Assembly (NCBI RefSeq): GCF_016545825.1
Contig: NC_052622.1
Location: 16,115,037 to 16,179,036, forward strand
Length of the DNA stretch: 64,000 nt
Direction: 5' to 3'
Source of the DNA: Eucalyptus grandis
Lineage: Eukaryota; Streptophyta; Magnoliopsida; Myrtales; Myrtaceae
In this document: one piece after another, positions 41,501-54,600 of the stretch
How positions within the stretch are numbered: position 1 is the stretch's first letter
How the letters are laid out: every line of letters begins with the position of its first letter
The notes under the pieces: generated by a model
What the model was told of the DNA's origin: nothing
The model's database searches: none
What the model saw: only the letters and a program-made list of their open reading frames with translations
Translations under genes and position numbers: made by a program

Positions 41501-43114
41501 CCTAAAGGACATGCTTCATGAACAAGAAAAAGGAAGACAACAGATGTAAGCAGAATTCCTGTTTCTTTTCCTTTTGAAAATCAATCTAACAACACATGAA
41601 AACCAAAATAAGCGCGCGAAGCCCAGCATGCCATATCCATAAGAGCAGTCAACTTTTGGTGCTGTGGAACCAGAGTCATGCACGAAAAGTTGCTTCATTT
41701 ATTATTGTTCTCACAGAATCTAGTCAACCCAGAGGATAAGCAGAGTTCCTGCTTCGTTTTTGTATCTGACACATTGCCTATCAAGTATTACTATGCTTGC
41801 CCTGAAATGGCTTGAAAATAATACTCACGACCATCAGTTGCCTCTTTGATGGCAATTCACACAGAGACCTGGAAAGCATTTGCACTCATTGTTTAACGTC
41901 AATTTTCTCTCCCAAATTTTTCCCTTTTCCATTTGCTCAATTAGTTCTGTAGTTATGGTGTACTTAAACCTTTATTCTGCCAGTACGAGCTCCCGGTTAT
42001 GCTTTTAGCATTTCAACATTTTCCTGGAATAATAAGGTAGTTGCTCTGCTTATGATTATTGTCAAATTTTCCTGTCATATACACTTTTCGATCAATATCT
42101 ACTCTTAGGAAGCATATAATACGCAAATTTTCTATTTCAGAATTTACATCTAGCAGTTTATATACTTACGTATCATGCAAGTAATACCCTGAGGGCAGAA
42201 GAAGCCCTCACAGCAAGGTTGACAGTCATGTGTCCTCGAAGGCATCTCTTTCGAGGTCTTGAGGTCGACCTTCTGATCGGTTGCCACTGAGCAACCCCAT
42301 CCAGGTTCACATCCAGAAGCCCAAGAAGTCAAATTGCAGTTCTTGTTAGGCCTTAGATAATTTCCATCTGTTGGCCCATTTTCGAAGAAACTACTGAAGT
42401 AAAACTTGATTTCTGCGACCGTGCAAATTCTTCTGGTAAGATCTCCTGTTAATCCAAAATGTTACCCCCATCGGAAGATATAAAAGAAGCTCGATTACAA
42501 ATTCTACCGGATAATTTGTGAAATCAACCGTATCTGTCTTAAAAAGCTTTTGCTTTTTAGTCTTTTTCCTTGCTTTTCCAATGTCCTTAACTATAACTCA
42601 TTAAGTCTTTCAATTTACCATGCGACTGAGGAGTCTCTCTTTCCCTCTCCAAGACATAGCAGTTTCAATAGAAGATGAAGGGAATCCCAGATTGTGCTAA
42701 AGCTCACACCTTTAGTTTTCTCGATACAGGAAGTCAAAAAATCCAGTTTCCCTGTAAAGTTAAACGCCCCATTCCACTCGGCATCCCTAAGGCCAAAATA
42801 ACATTGGATCAGAGGGAAAATCATACAAGCACGACCGATAAGAGAGCAAACACAGAAGGAACTACTCACACATCCTTAATGCAGAAGCCCAAGCTGCGTG
42901 ATATATCGTCTCTAAATAAAGAGGTAAGATTCGAAAGCCGGCCATAGATTAGCCCCGTGACCAGAGGCAACACGGTTGGGTTGTTGGTCTGACTGAAATC
43001 ATCCCCATCCACAGATATCGTGCGACGCAAGAAACTCAAGAAAACAACCAGAAAGAGAGACACAACATAGGCACGACGGCACCTGCAATTCTTTCCCCCT
43101 CTCATTAGGATCAA
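35531..43114 (-). CDS. ABCG half-transporter, ABCG24/ABCG28 type
   Basis: Membrane ABC transporter of the plant long-form ABCG group (AtABCG24/28, both about 1109 aa); substrate not inferable. Exons, in transcription order: 42870-43114, 42710-42786, 42170-42445, 41450-41513, 41225-41371, 41025-41059, 40779-40852, 39551-40467, 38678-38974, 37545-38021, 36812-36960, 36310-36599, 36067-36203, 35531-35684; 1112 aa. Plan: signal peptide (hydrophobic after 'CRCRRA'); a Cys-rich extracellular domain (to about 290, e.g. '[13 protein letters not shown]'); a first membrane helix; a basic coiled stretch '[18 protein letters not shown]'; nucleotide-binding domain with Walker A 'GPSGAGKT' (544-551), signature 'SGGQRKR' (652-658), Walker B 'LLILDEP' (about 672-678) and 'HQPSY'; then the membrane domain ending '[16 protein letters not shown]' and a last helix. 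The final exon (35531-35684) was recovered only by splice phase and completes the protein. The start may instead be ATG 43105. Confidence 0.95.
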
Positions 43115-45350
43115 ATGGAGCTCTTGGAATAGTATTTAATGGCCGGCATCCAGCATCAAACTTTGGATACATGTATCCCAAAGGCACTAGAATCATATGC
43201 AACGTCGACTTTGCGCTATGATGCCAATCATGAACAATGGCAATGTCAGGAAATCCAGTTCCGACATTTTCACAAAAGATTCATCAATCAACCGCGCCTT
43301 TTTTCTCGGGATGTTTCGGCTCATGAATCGAGATCAGGGTAATGGGTCCATTCTTGTTTTGCTCATGGGAACGTGAAGAGCTCGTGGAGAAGGCAAACGA
43401 CGTAGTTTCAGGAACGTGGCAAGTCCCCATTTCAGGATGAAGCAATGGTTAGGAGAGAGAGGTGGCTGATTTGAAGGAACGGATAAACGTAAAAAGGCAA
43501 AAGGGCAACAGGAAAAAGCCATGGTGGTCCCATCTTGGAGTGTGCAAAAGAATGGAGATACACCCACACCGCTTGGAACTGGACCAAAACCACCCGAAAT
43601 CGGTGATTCTTAAGAGAATCGGTTTGATTCCCAGTTTTATGGATGGATTCGCTCACTTGCCCACTCAAATCGGACCGATTATATTATAATAATATATTAA
43701 CTTAATATTAAAAAAAAATCGAAATTAGTAAATGTAACATTTAGGGCTCGAACATCTTGTCTCAATTTACTACTCTCCTATTTCATCTCCTCTCTCGCAG
43801 TTCAAACTCTCTCTCAGCTCCCTCTTCCTCTTCAATTCACCTCCGGATTGCTCATTTCCTTTCGAGTCCTAGTTCGGACTCGGTGAAATGGTGAGCCGAT
43901 TCTCTTTTCCCCCTCGAATTTGAACTATCTCTCTCCATGTCATTGCCATCCTCGTTGCCACCTCTGCATTTATTGTCACTATCGTCCTCGTTGCTAGGCT
44001 TGTCCCATTTTTGCCTCCCCTCTTCCTGCTCCCCTTCAGGCTTCTCCCTATCGTCCTTGTCGTCGGGGATAGGAGTGAACTTTAGCTCGAAGAATTTCCC
44101 ATTGTCCTTGTCATTGGTCTAGAGGAAGGAGCGAGAGACAATGGAGGCGGTGGCGAAGATGGTGGTGGTGGTCAGGACAGAAGTGGCACGAGGGCCATGG
44201 CTATCGTTGCCAAGGACGCTGCTGCAGCGCTAATACTTGAGGAGGCTAAGAGCTACCATGGTTGTGAGAGCCAAAATAGGCTGGGGGAGAGCGAAAAGGA
44301 GAAGCCAGTTCCATGGATTCACCTCAATCATTGGTCCGTCCATGCAACCAACGGACGGTTTCTAATTTCAAAAAATTTGAAAGTGATATTCTCGATTTTA
44401 GACTGAGCACCTAAAACCGAGAACTGTCCATCCGGACCCTCCACACGCTTCCGCACCGGGTCGTGAGTCTACGATCTTGACTGGCCTCCATTTGATTCTC
44501 GCGGGAATCACATCGTACGGTGGAGGAGCAAAGTCCTCATCTTCCCGTATTCACGCGCATCACGGCCAGGTGCACAACGATGGGGTCGTTAGACAGATCA
44601 TCATGATGCATGTCGCTTGCATCACTCTTTCCATAGGGACAGGCCAAAGGTTTGACTGCGTCATGCCTATGTATGCCTCTACAAACATTGATATATCGAG
44701 CGAATTTATCGGATTCTTAGGAAGCGTCGAGAATATGCAGCTTACTGAAAAAGATCTCCATCTGCAATCTGCACAAGACCCATATGCTAATTTCGCATGT
44801 AAAGCTTCAAAGCAGTGTGAAAATCATCCATGGGGCAAAAAAGGGAAGATACCAGGATTCTACCCTTCTGGTTCATCGAAGCTTCTTCTACTTTTGGGCG
44901 TCTTCTTCGGGGCATATGGTCAAGTATTTTATTGGACTTGACCTGAAGAACAGACACTTCAGCTAGAATACCGGTATGTGTGGACCAAACATCACGCTAA
45001 TATAGAAAAAAAATGTCAAATTTATACCCTCGCAATATTGAAAGCTCATTTTTGACCGGCGATTATTTATCACTGCCGAAAGTATATATTATAAATAGAA
45101 AGTTAAATAAAATATTAGTAGAGAATAAATTTGGGTCGAAAATTAATTTACGAATTTTGATAAGATGGTGATAAGTTTGGAGCTCAGCACAGCTGTCATC
45201 GCCGGCAAAAAGCAAAGATATAATCAGCAATGGCGAGAATATGATACGGCCGCCATCGTTTAACGAAGGTTGAGAAAAGTATGTTCCAAATTTCTTTTCT
45301 AAGTAGCAAATCGGGATAAGCTTTTATTTATGAGATCCCGGAAATTCTAC
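43115..45350. other. Divergent intergenic region between ABCG and the kinase
   Basis: Holds the ABCG upstream region and the kinase promoter. AT-rich at 43680-43735 and 45000-45180. A minus-strand acidic ORF (43852-44118) has an acceptor-like upstream edge (see findings). A plus-strand 154-codon ORF (44477-44941) ends in a hydrophobic segment 'KLLLLLGVFFGAYGQVFY', but I recognise no family and see no gene signals for it. Confidence 0.45.
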
Positions 45351-45373
45351 CTCCTCTCTCTCTCTCTCTCTCT
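45351..45373. repeat. CT microsatellite in kinase leader
   Basis: A CT tract on the sense strand within the predicted untranslated first exon, which ends at the donor at 45728. Confidence 0.85.
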
Positions 45374-45727
45374 GTGTTGAGTCTGGAGCTGACCCACACG
45401 GTCTAAATTTCCAACGTTTCAGTCGCATTCTGACACGGACGAATCCGGACCGCGTCTGTCTTAATAACGACGGATACGGAGCTGCAAATCTCTCTCTTAT
45501 TTCTTCTGGGTGCAGTTTGATCTTTTCTGGGGTCGTTACTTTTGGTTGGCGAGCTGACTTGAAGCTGCCGTGTTGATGACTTTCTTCTTGGTCGCGCAAG
45601 CTCTGTGCTCTTGAACTTTTCGAAGTCTTTCTGAAGTGGGTTGTTCCTGATTTCCCTCAAAATCGGGACTTTGATTGATTTCGCGGCTGAATTATATGTG
45701 AAGCGCCCGCTAAGTGAAGGCTCCAAG

Positions 45728-46104
45728 GTGAGTTTTTGTCTCGTCGTTTGGCGTCAATATGTTCGGTAGCTGCTTCGTTTGATTGATGAAGGATGCCCTG
45801 TTGCGAGAGCGGTTGACGGGTTTGACGTGATTCGTGTAATCAAACTTGCCTTTTTTGTTCATCATTAGTGCATCGATTGGTTGCTGGAAACTTCTGTCTT
45901 TTAACTTCTAGTATGTTTGAGTGCTTCGATCTTCAAAGCCCCTATTGGATTAGCCATTTAACCTGGGAGAAATAGTAACTTGTGAATAATGATGATAAGA
46001 TGAATGATGGAATCATCTAACCCCGTTGACGCCGGGTGCTGTTCGATGTGTAGCTTCTACCTGATGAGGTGTTTCAATCTCTGATTTATCTCCTGGTTTT
46101 ACAG
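45728..46104 (+). other. Leader intron of the kinase gene
   Basis: Donor gtgagt at 45728 after 'ctccaag'; acceptor 'ttttacag' ends at 46104, two bases before the start codon. Confidence 0.65.
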
Positions 46105-46106
46105 CT

Positions 46107-48921
46107 ATGAATTGCTTTTCGTTTTTAAACGGGGACAAGAAGGATGATGAGAGAACTCCAAAGTGGGTTTCAGCTCAGTCCACGGCTTCTATATTTACTG
46201 ATTCTGACGTTAGGAGAGTTGGTTCGGAATTGACTTCTCGAAACCTTTCTGAAGCAAGCACAGAATCTTTGGGGAGGACTGCTTTTCCTAATGTTTTGCA
46301 GAAATCCAGCAATCTCAAAGCTTTCACTGTTTCAGAACTCAAATCAGTTACCAAGAACTTCAGCCGCTCTGTCATGATTGGAGAGGGTGGATTTGGGTCT
46401 GTTTACAAGGGTACAATCAAGATTACAGAAGATCCATCTAAAAAACTTGAAGTGGCTGTGAAGCAGCTGAACCGGAAAGGAACCCAGGTAAAACTTTGTC
46501 CTCCCTAATCATGTGTAATAATCCCTTTTTAAGATTATGTGTAGTAATGTAGTTTCTGCTTGCTGTTTATCTGCAGGGACATAAAGAATGGGTGACAGAA
46601 GTTAATGTTCTCGGTGTGGTTGAACATCCAAATCTTGTAAAATTAGTTGGATACTGTGCCGAGGACGATGAAAGAGGAATTCAACGGCTTTTGGTATATG
46701 AGTATATGCCAAATCAAAGCGTTGATGATCATTTATCATCTCGCTCAACAACACCCCTTCCTTGGGATATGAGACTAAGAATAGCTCAAGATACTGCTCG
46801 TGGCCTGACATACTTACATGAGCAAATGGATTTCCAGGTTACCACCTTGATCCATATTACGTTGACTCCTAAATGGCATCATTTGTTTTCCCTTCATTTA
46901 AGTTCAGCAGTCCCATTTCCATAGCTCTTAGGCATCACTTGTCCATTAGAACTGAAATTTCCTTTTCCTTTTTCATTTTGTTGCCATAATCTTCTGCCTC
47001 CATTCTTTTCAGTTTCTTTCTATTTAGAAGTGGGAGTCAATTGGGATGATTCTGGATGATTATGAGCAGCTTCTACTTTTTTCTAAAAACATTTTCTTGA
47101 GTATAGTGACATGGCAGAAGCCTTTCTCATTGGCCAGGTTACACATCTGAAAATCAGGGGCTGCCTTCTTACTTACTATTTGGGTGATTTCTGATACAGA
47201 TAATTTTTAGAGATTTCAAATCATCGAACATTTTACTGGATGAGCAATGGAATGCCAAGTTGTCGGACTTTGGATTAGCAAGACTCGGACCTCAAGAGGG
47301 TTTAACTCATGTCTCAACGGCGGTATGCTCATATAGATTGATCATTCTTTTACCTATTTGTCCACATGTGCCTATGTAACATAAAGACATAATTCAGTGC
47401 TAAATAACTAATGCTCTATTTGGTAGCATCTCCCATCATTTTTACCTTCTCTTTGTTCTTGGTCTAAGATTCATTTTCATTATTATGAAGACAGTCTAGT
47501 CACAGAAAGAAAAGTCCATAGCTAATTGGGCATGTCTGTATGATAAATTTTGGATGAACATTTTTGTTCTCTACAGACAATTTAGTGATCTAGGCTATTG
47601 TACTTTTTGTCATTAGAAGCTTTAATGTTTCTGAAAGTTAGTTTGGCAGCATCAATGGTTAACAAAAAGCCATAACACATCCTGATGCATCAATGGCTAG
47701 GATTAAATGTTTGTTAAAGCTTTGCAACGGTCTTTATGCAGTACGTATATACATATATATTAAAAGGTACGACTAACACTGATGGACCATTTACTATGGC
47801 AGACGACTTAATAATACTGTACTTAGATCAATTCAACATGTCTTAATTTTTTTCTCTTTTTAACATCCTCTGGCAGGCATGTTCTTGTTACTTTGACTTT
47901 TTGGGGATTGGGATGATGTACTTCATCAAGCAACATCTAAATTGGGCTTGTGTGCTCCATTTACTTTAATCAGCCTTTTATGCATGTGACACTTTGTATG
48001 TATTTGGAAACCAACTCAATTTTGAGAAGGGTCTGAGTTTGGTACAGCTCCACAGAAACCCTGATATCCTTTTAATCTCTTTGCTATGCTTCACTGTCCA
48101 GACTTATTAAAGCAACAATAGTGCCTGCATCAGCGAGAAGTTTGGTAAAACCTGAATGACATCCTGAAAGTGATTTCTGCATGCTGTATGTGGTGGGGTG
48201 CTAAAATTTTACACCTGCCCATTTCCTTTGTTAGAAGTAAATCATGTTAAAAACATAGACACTTGCACAAATTTGTTACACTTTTGATTAAGGTACAACT
48301 ATGAATAAATTAAAGTACTACATAGTGTCTCCCTCATGCAGATCTTCCTTGACATTTTTTGTGCGATGGACGATTCAAACTATATTTCTTGTATTGTTAA
48401 TGATGGTTTTGTACCAGGTTGTGGGAACCATGGGATATGCTGCTCCTGAATACCTGCAAACTGGACGTCTCACATCGAAGAATGATGTTTGGAGCTATGG
48501 AGTTTTCCTCTATGAACTAATCACTGGCAGGCGTCCTTTAGATCGTAACCTCCCGAAGAGTGAACAGAAGCTTTTAGAATGGGTGAAGCCGTACCTATCT
48601 GATTCAAGGAAGTTTAGGTTGATAGTGGACCCCAGGCTTGCAGGGACATACCACATCAAGTCCGTGCACAGGCTTGCAACAATAGCCAACAAATGCTTGC
48701 ATAAAAACCCGAAGACGCGCCCTAAGATGAGTGAGGTGTTAGGGTTGGTGGACGAGATTGTGAGGGAATCAACTGGCATGGACTCATTGAATAGTTTTGT
48801 GTCAGTAGAGACGCAAGAGGATACTGGAACAAATAATAAGAGGAGGATTTTTGATTTTAAAGCTTGGGAAAGCTGGTGGTTGGGTCGGATCTGGACACGG
48901 AAGTTTGCCAGGGCGTGCTGA
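46107..48921 (+). CDS. Receptor-like cytoplasmic kinase, PCRK1/PCRK2 type (RLCK VII)
   Basis: Cytoplasmic Ser/Thr kinase relaying signals from pattern-recognition receptors at the plasma membrane. Closest in my recollection is Arabidopsis PCRK1/PCRK2 (PBL39/PBL40). Coding exons: 46107-46487, 46577-46837, 47200-47322, 48418-48921; 422 aa, all phase 0. The N-terminus 'MNCFSF' has no Gly2 for myristoylation; Cys3 is a palmitoylation candidate. Kinase motifs: Gly loop 'GEGGFGSV' (92-99), VAVK Lys119, catalytic loop 'FRDFKSSN' (R218, D219; RD type with F for H), DFG 237-239, 'GTMGYAAPE' with APE 264-266. It also has the RLCK-typical '[19 protein letters not shown]' and ends in a basic Trp-rich tail. 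Intron 3 is 1.1 kb. The start is the first ATG after the leader intron. No defect is seen. A role in immunity is inference from the family. Confidence 0.93.
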
Positions 48922-49849
48922 GAAGCAAAGGTTCAATGTAAATAGGCATGGTTTATGCAAAAGAAAGAGTAGAAAAAAGGCGGCATGGCGTGGGTGGAAC
49001 TTGGGTTGGACACATTGTAGCCACAAGACACCGATAATTATTGGCCGTGCTGTAATATATTGTTCTCATATAGAAAAACTCGTTTGATGTAGAAGTAAGA
49101 GTATGGCTTAGATCTGGAGTCTGGACATGGAAGGCCTATGATGAGAGGAGTCAAAACTCATGGTTTTGGCCACGAAAGAAGGATGACCTGGTACGTTAAT
49201 GCAAAGTTAAGGAGCTCCCTGTAAAATGTAGAACTCGTATTGAAATTGTTGTTCTATTTGATCCACACAAATGTGTTCCCCTCGAGTTTTTGAATTGATC
49301 AGTATTTTGTTGGAAATTAATATTCATGTAGTCTGTTTCTCTGGTTCAATATATGCTCTCTCTACGAAATGGACACTTTCCACCCTCGAAAACTCTGGAG
49401 TTCATGAGTATTCAAAGAGGGTTTTGCTGCATATACGAGCAAGATTTGGCAGGTTTTCCTTCAAGGATGATTAAAAGGAGAGACGGAGGGTCTGCAGAAA
49501 TACAATATTGTCGAGACAGCACTATATATCGTTTCACGTGTAAATGGCTCGTGTCGAGAGTTATCAGTCCGTTACAATGGCGATGAGCAATCTATGCCTT
49601 CTACTGGCTCGGCTCAGTACAGAGTTCAGATCCAACCGAGAGAGTCGGACCATTGGCCTGTGACAATTAGCTAAGATTGAATTTCTTGATATTCGAGGAT
49701 GATTACGAAAAGCCAAAGTGATCAGAGCCTAAGTTACTAGTTTCGGCATGAATTGAATCTCTGGAAATTTGACAATGACTATGAAAAACCCAAGTCTCCT
49801 TCTCTTTCGAGTAGCTCCGCTTCAATGTCTTCATCTGCAGATGTGTCCT
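48922..49849. other. Kinase 3' UTR and intergenic
   Basis: Probable 3' UTR of the kinase followed by DNA without a supportable gene. ORFs at 49271-49586 and 49753-49951 lack motifs, and the last pair is antisense to the GTE-like fragment. Confidence 0.5.
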
Positions 49850-50209
49850 TCAAGAACAACCCGAGTTTCTCCAGCGGTTCTCTCTCCGAACGCCGTGAAA
49901 CACATCCATCACCCATGGAGAGCGCCCCAGCAACCTCTTGAGCTCCTTTAAAGCATCCAAATTATCTGCAAGGTCTGCTGTCCGCTTCATGCTCCGGACT
50001 TTGGTTCGAGCCGCCTCTCTTTTCCGTTCGAGTTCCTTTCTTAGTTCCGTTTTCGCCAACGATCTCTGTTGCAAGATACCAGATCTAATTGCTGGTCTGC
50101 ATGCCAGCGTCTCCTGAATGTCCGCCTTGTCATGTTGCAACAACTTCGCCTTCAGGATCACTTCGGCGAACCGGTGCTTCAACTTGTCGGCGCGGAGCAT
50201 CCTCTCCAC
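49850..50209 (-). CDS. GTE bromodomain factor C-terminal-like fragment
   Basis: The minus-strand ORF reads 'MLRADKLKHRFAEVILKAK' from the ATG at 50200, continues to 'ELRKELERKREAARTKVRSMKRTADLADNLDALKELKRLLG'-like sequence, and stops at 49850-49852 (117 residues from that ATG). This pattern, an 'LRAAxLKxRFADxILKA' helix followed later by 'KREAAR..L.KM.RT..' and 'LK.LE.L.G', is what I recall from the region after the bromodomain and ET domain in plant GTE8-12 factors. No bromodomain or ET domain lies upstream within reach, so this is a solo C-terminal piece: either a small gene with short 5' exons I could not find, or a pseudogene fragment. The frame stays open upstream to about 50262 without an ATG. 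Function not assigned. Confidence 0.45.
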   Translation of the reverse strand: MERMLRADKLKHRFAEVILKAKLLQHDKADIQETLACRPAIRSGILQQRSLAKTELRKELERKREAARTKVRSMKRTADLADNLDALKELKRLLGRSPWVMDVFHGVRRENRWRNSGCS

Positions 50210-51670
50210 ATCCGGGCATTGTAAAACATCGATAAATGGGCGGTCTGAGCTTTCATTACCTTCTCACAACCGTCGAAAACAGTGCCTACCTTGACTGTTT
50301 GGATCGTCCTTCCCGTGCAATCGGGGACACTGCATGGGCACGTTCCCAGCTACCATCATCATCCCTGCTCCTTCTTCGCGAGTCTCACCACAGGCGGTGG
50401 AGTTCTCCGTTACTTGGACCCAAAGTCTTCCATAGTCAAGACACGAAACGAGAAAGAAAAGACAGACAAACTTGGGACGCAGCAGCTCGATGATGAAGAC
50501 GGTAAAGGATCAAGAACAGGAACGTGCGAGGGCTTCCCTGGGTAGTTTTTTCAGGTTTAGTTCAAATTCTCTCAAGAAATAAGATAATTAAAAAACGGAT
50601 AAATTCAAATTAGGAAACAAAACACATCGAAGAAAACGAAAATTAATTAAAATAATGTAGTTACTTCCTTATTATATAGTTCGGCCGGGAAGAAACTCTA
50701 ATTTTGTGGACTATTTGGATAATGTCATGATTAATTTTGCAACCAGACATAATTCTGTCCTTTATCCGAGGGCTATCTTCTAATTAATTCATGCCAAAAT
50801 CCTTTTTACAAATCTATCATTCTTGGCATGAGCAATCGATTGACCCCAAGAATGCATCCAATCCATCTAAATACTAATTAAAATTTTGTTGGTGATGTCT
50901 TTGAAACATTTAACAAAGCATCCAATCCATCTAACTTAAAAGAGTATTAATTAAATTTTGTTCACGATGTCTTCGAAACATTTATTTGCAATCCCTCTCT
51001 CTAAAATGCAATTGCTAATAACTCACCGAAAATAATCACTTAGAAATCTAAGAAGCAAAATTGGATGGAATTAATCCACATTATTTTGATTATAACAAAG
51101 AGTCTTGTATTTTTCATGATACCAATGACAACTCTCACACCTTTCACTCGTGATTTTAATCAATTAATAAATTAATGGAGATTATTAGATAATTAGGGTG
51201 CAAAAAAAAGAGTGCGCCAAAAGAAAAAATCCACCGGGCTTATTATTCTTGCTTTACGTGTATTCCTTCATCAGAAGTGTTTCACTATATACAGAAGTAT
51301 CTCTCTGTACGTGATAGTGACACTGGCTAGTAATCTCCAATCATTGATAGCACTTCCCAGATTCTAGAAAAAGGACTAATTCCAGAATTAATATCCAAGA
51401 AAATAAATGGGCAACCTTTCCTTTAAGGATATTGACAGCCAAAATCAAATAATTCGTAGCTCTTACAAGAATGTACAAATGAATTACAATTTTCAATCTT
51501 ACAATTTTGTCACATTGCTGAGATCTTAAACATAGCTCAGCCAATGTATTTTGAGAAAATTGATACATTGCCTGCTGATAATGATTTTTGCGATATTTGC
51601 CCCCGTCGAGATTCATTCTTCCGAATCAAGATCTGTTAACCGCTGAATATGTCACTCAGGATCCATATAA
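50210..51670. other. Intergenic, no gene supported
   Basis: Possible upstream part of the GTE-like fragment (50210-50560), then AT-rich DNA (50560-51300), then probable 3' UTR of SIG6. ORFs at 50236-50545 and 51341-51616 have no motif. Confidence 0.5.
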
Positions 51671-54600
51671 TTAAATAACCAAATGACCATACGCATGAAG
51701 GCCATGGCTGCCAAGGCACTGCTTCAGCTTGTACACAGCTCGACTCTCCAGCTGTCTCACCCTCTCCTTAGACAGACCAAAGATGTTTCCGATGTCCGAG
51801 AGTGACCTCTGTTCACCGCCATCGATGCCATATCTTAGCTTGATGATCTGCCTCTCCTTAGGGCTGAGCGTGCTTAGGAGGCTGCGCACGTGTCGTCTCA
51901 TTAATTGCTTAGAGACACTTAGATCTGGGATCTCAACCCCTGTGTCTGCAGTTATCTCCTGCAAAGATAACTGAAGTTGAAACGAGCGTACAAATGCCAA
52001 GCAGCAACTAATTGCACCAAGGTTAGATGAATGAAGAAAATCATTGGCTCTATGGATGTTAGAGCTGAAAGTGCAGCCTTAAGTTTTACCGCACGACTAT
52101 GCAATGTTTCAGGGGATAATAGATGAATTGATTATTGATAAAGCCACTAACGTAGCGTGCCATTGAGGATGAGGATATGAATGATATAAGTGAGTCAAAT
52201 AGGTGCAACTAAAGCATTTGCATATGCAGCATTCAAATAATAAAAGCTCAGAAATGTCTTGGAAAAGCAAGTCAAATCTCAAAACTCAGAGTCTGCAGGA
52301 AGAAATATTAGATGTACAGCCTTAAGTTCCACTTTATGAGTATGAAACAAGTAGAGTCTTTAATGTCACCATCCACAAAATGAGCATCTCTATCCCAAGT
52401 TAATTAGAGCTCACTAAAATATACTTTGGCGTCAGAATTCAGCATTGTGCACGTGCATGAGTGTATGATCACCATCTCTTTCGACATAAGCTGGTATGCT
52501 TAAATCTGGAGTAAGTTTATGCCATGATTATCCCCAAAACAGCAGGCTTAGAGGGCTAAAGCTTGCTTTCGACAATTGAACCATTATCCACACTGGCAAG
52601 CTTATACAACATAGCGGCATTCACAGAATTGTCAGAAGATTAAAATAACAGCTGCAGAAAGCACAGACTGATGCACAATAAATTAATCCCCAGCCTTGTT
52701 CTCAATAAGTCAGACACCTAGCTTTCAAATTTCTTTTATTTGCACAAGAATTTCATTCATCACAACATGGATATATGACACATTTAAGATTCTTCAAAAG
52801 GACATGCTTTATGAGCCATTTAAAGAGATTGTGAGAAGGGTATCCATTTACGGTCTTCATCTGGGTGAGAACATTCATCACATTATCTTTTCTCTTGTTA
52901 AAATGACCGATCAAAAGCAGACCGAGAAAAAAGGCAGTATTACCTGAAAGGTGGTATCCTGGTCTGACCACACAGGCTGTTGCAGTGAGAGGGGTGTTCT
53001 TGTAGTAGATACTAGATTTTGCAACTTGTCGACTGAAATTCCAGCACGTTTAGCTACTTGTTCTTTGCTTGGAAGACGATGTCCCTCTTGAATGCAAGAT
53101 CTCTTTGCTTCCATCACCTTGCCGAGGAGGGCATACACATTTTCCTGCAAGAAAATTTTTGATCCAGAATTACACAAAATGTCTATATTTTCTCAACTTA
53201 CTAAATTGCATTCTAAGTGGCAGATAAAGCCAGATAATTTGACCCCTAGAGCACCAGTTGCTTCCCCAGCCAACTAAAAGCATCCTTATGAGATCATAAG
53301 GACCCAGAAAATGTTCTGGGAACAAGAGAAAATGCTCTTTAAGATGGTAATTGCTGTTGGACAATGGACACTGATAAATAAATTAATAAAAAAAAAAAAG
53401 CCCAGGGAAAATAAGACTCAATACCGGCAAACGTATTGTCCTGGAATTTTGAAATATGGCCTTCCTTACTGTCTGCCTAATCCACCAGTAAGCATAAGTG
53501 GCAAACCGGCAGCCCGCCTGGGGTTTGAACTTCCCAACGCTCTTCATAAGACCCATACTTCCTTCCTGAATATAGTGAAACGGATAGAGAGCTATTAATT
53601 CAAGATGCGAAAGTTTCTCTCCAAAAAAACTTAAAAGTGCTCTACCACAAGCTCATGATTAGGAAACAAGATATATCTTGCCAATGCTGATTAAATCCAT
53701 CCTATTTTCAATGAACTCACACCCTTTCATTTTTCGTAAGGAACATGCTATGGCAAAACAAAAAGGAGGTTTGAAATGCTGGACAACCATGAATCAAACC
53801 CCACCCCAACCATACACAGTTGCAAATATAAGCACAGTGTGATGGTGTTCTCTGTAAGCCAAGACCCAGATTTGGAAAGACTTGGACCAAATATCTCAGA
53901 TTCTTCTTAAGTGCACTGCAGGCAGATAGGGATACTGATTGAGCAGGTAAAGCTAAATTCTCACATATAAACATCATATAAAAAAGATGACATATTTCAA
54001 AAGTCAAAGATCCCAATTGGACAAGGAAACGTAGAAGCCAGAATAGTGTTTCCATTAACCTGCAGCAAGTCTGGTAGGCTGAGACCTCGACCCTGATATT
54101 GTTTGGCAATGTGAACAACCAGACGTAAGTTAGCATTAATCAATTTTTCCCGACAACTGTATCCAGAATGAAGCTGTGACTGCAAATCCCGACAAGTTAT
54201 GCCAATGGCTTCAGCCCATTCAAGCAGGGTAGGCTCACGGCCTGACTGAGACTGAAGCCTTGCTTTCACTTGCTCTAATTTAAGTAGATCCTGTTGCACA
54301 TATCCATGAAAAAAGGATATTAGAGCTTGTAAACTATGCGCTAACAATATGGTAGCGTCGGTATTTATATTCACCTGTATTTTAAGAATCAACTCCGATT
54401 CTTCTTTAAATGTCAAGAGTTGTTTAGTTTCAGGTCCCCACAAGAACATTCGAATAGGATCATTAGGATCAAAACCTTCATTTGCTTTTCTTTTAGCATC
54501 CAGCCTTTTGGAACTCTTGTTCCCAGTAATCACATCTTTTGGCTTTGGCACCCTCCTCATTTTAGATTGCCTTTCAATTAGCCGTGTTGATCTCACTGTT

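Noticed and set aside
44477..44941. 154-codon plus-strand ORF ending in a hydrophobic segment
   Set aside because: No family recognised, no promoter, intron or conserved motif seen; could be real but is not supportable by reading.
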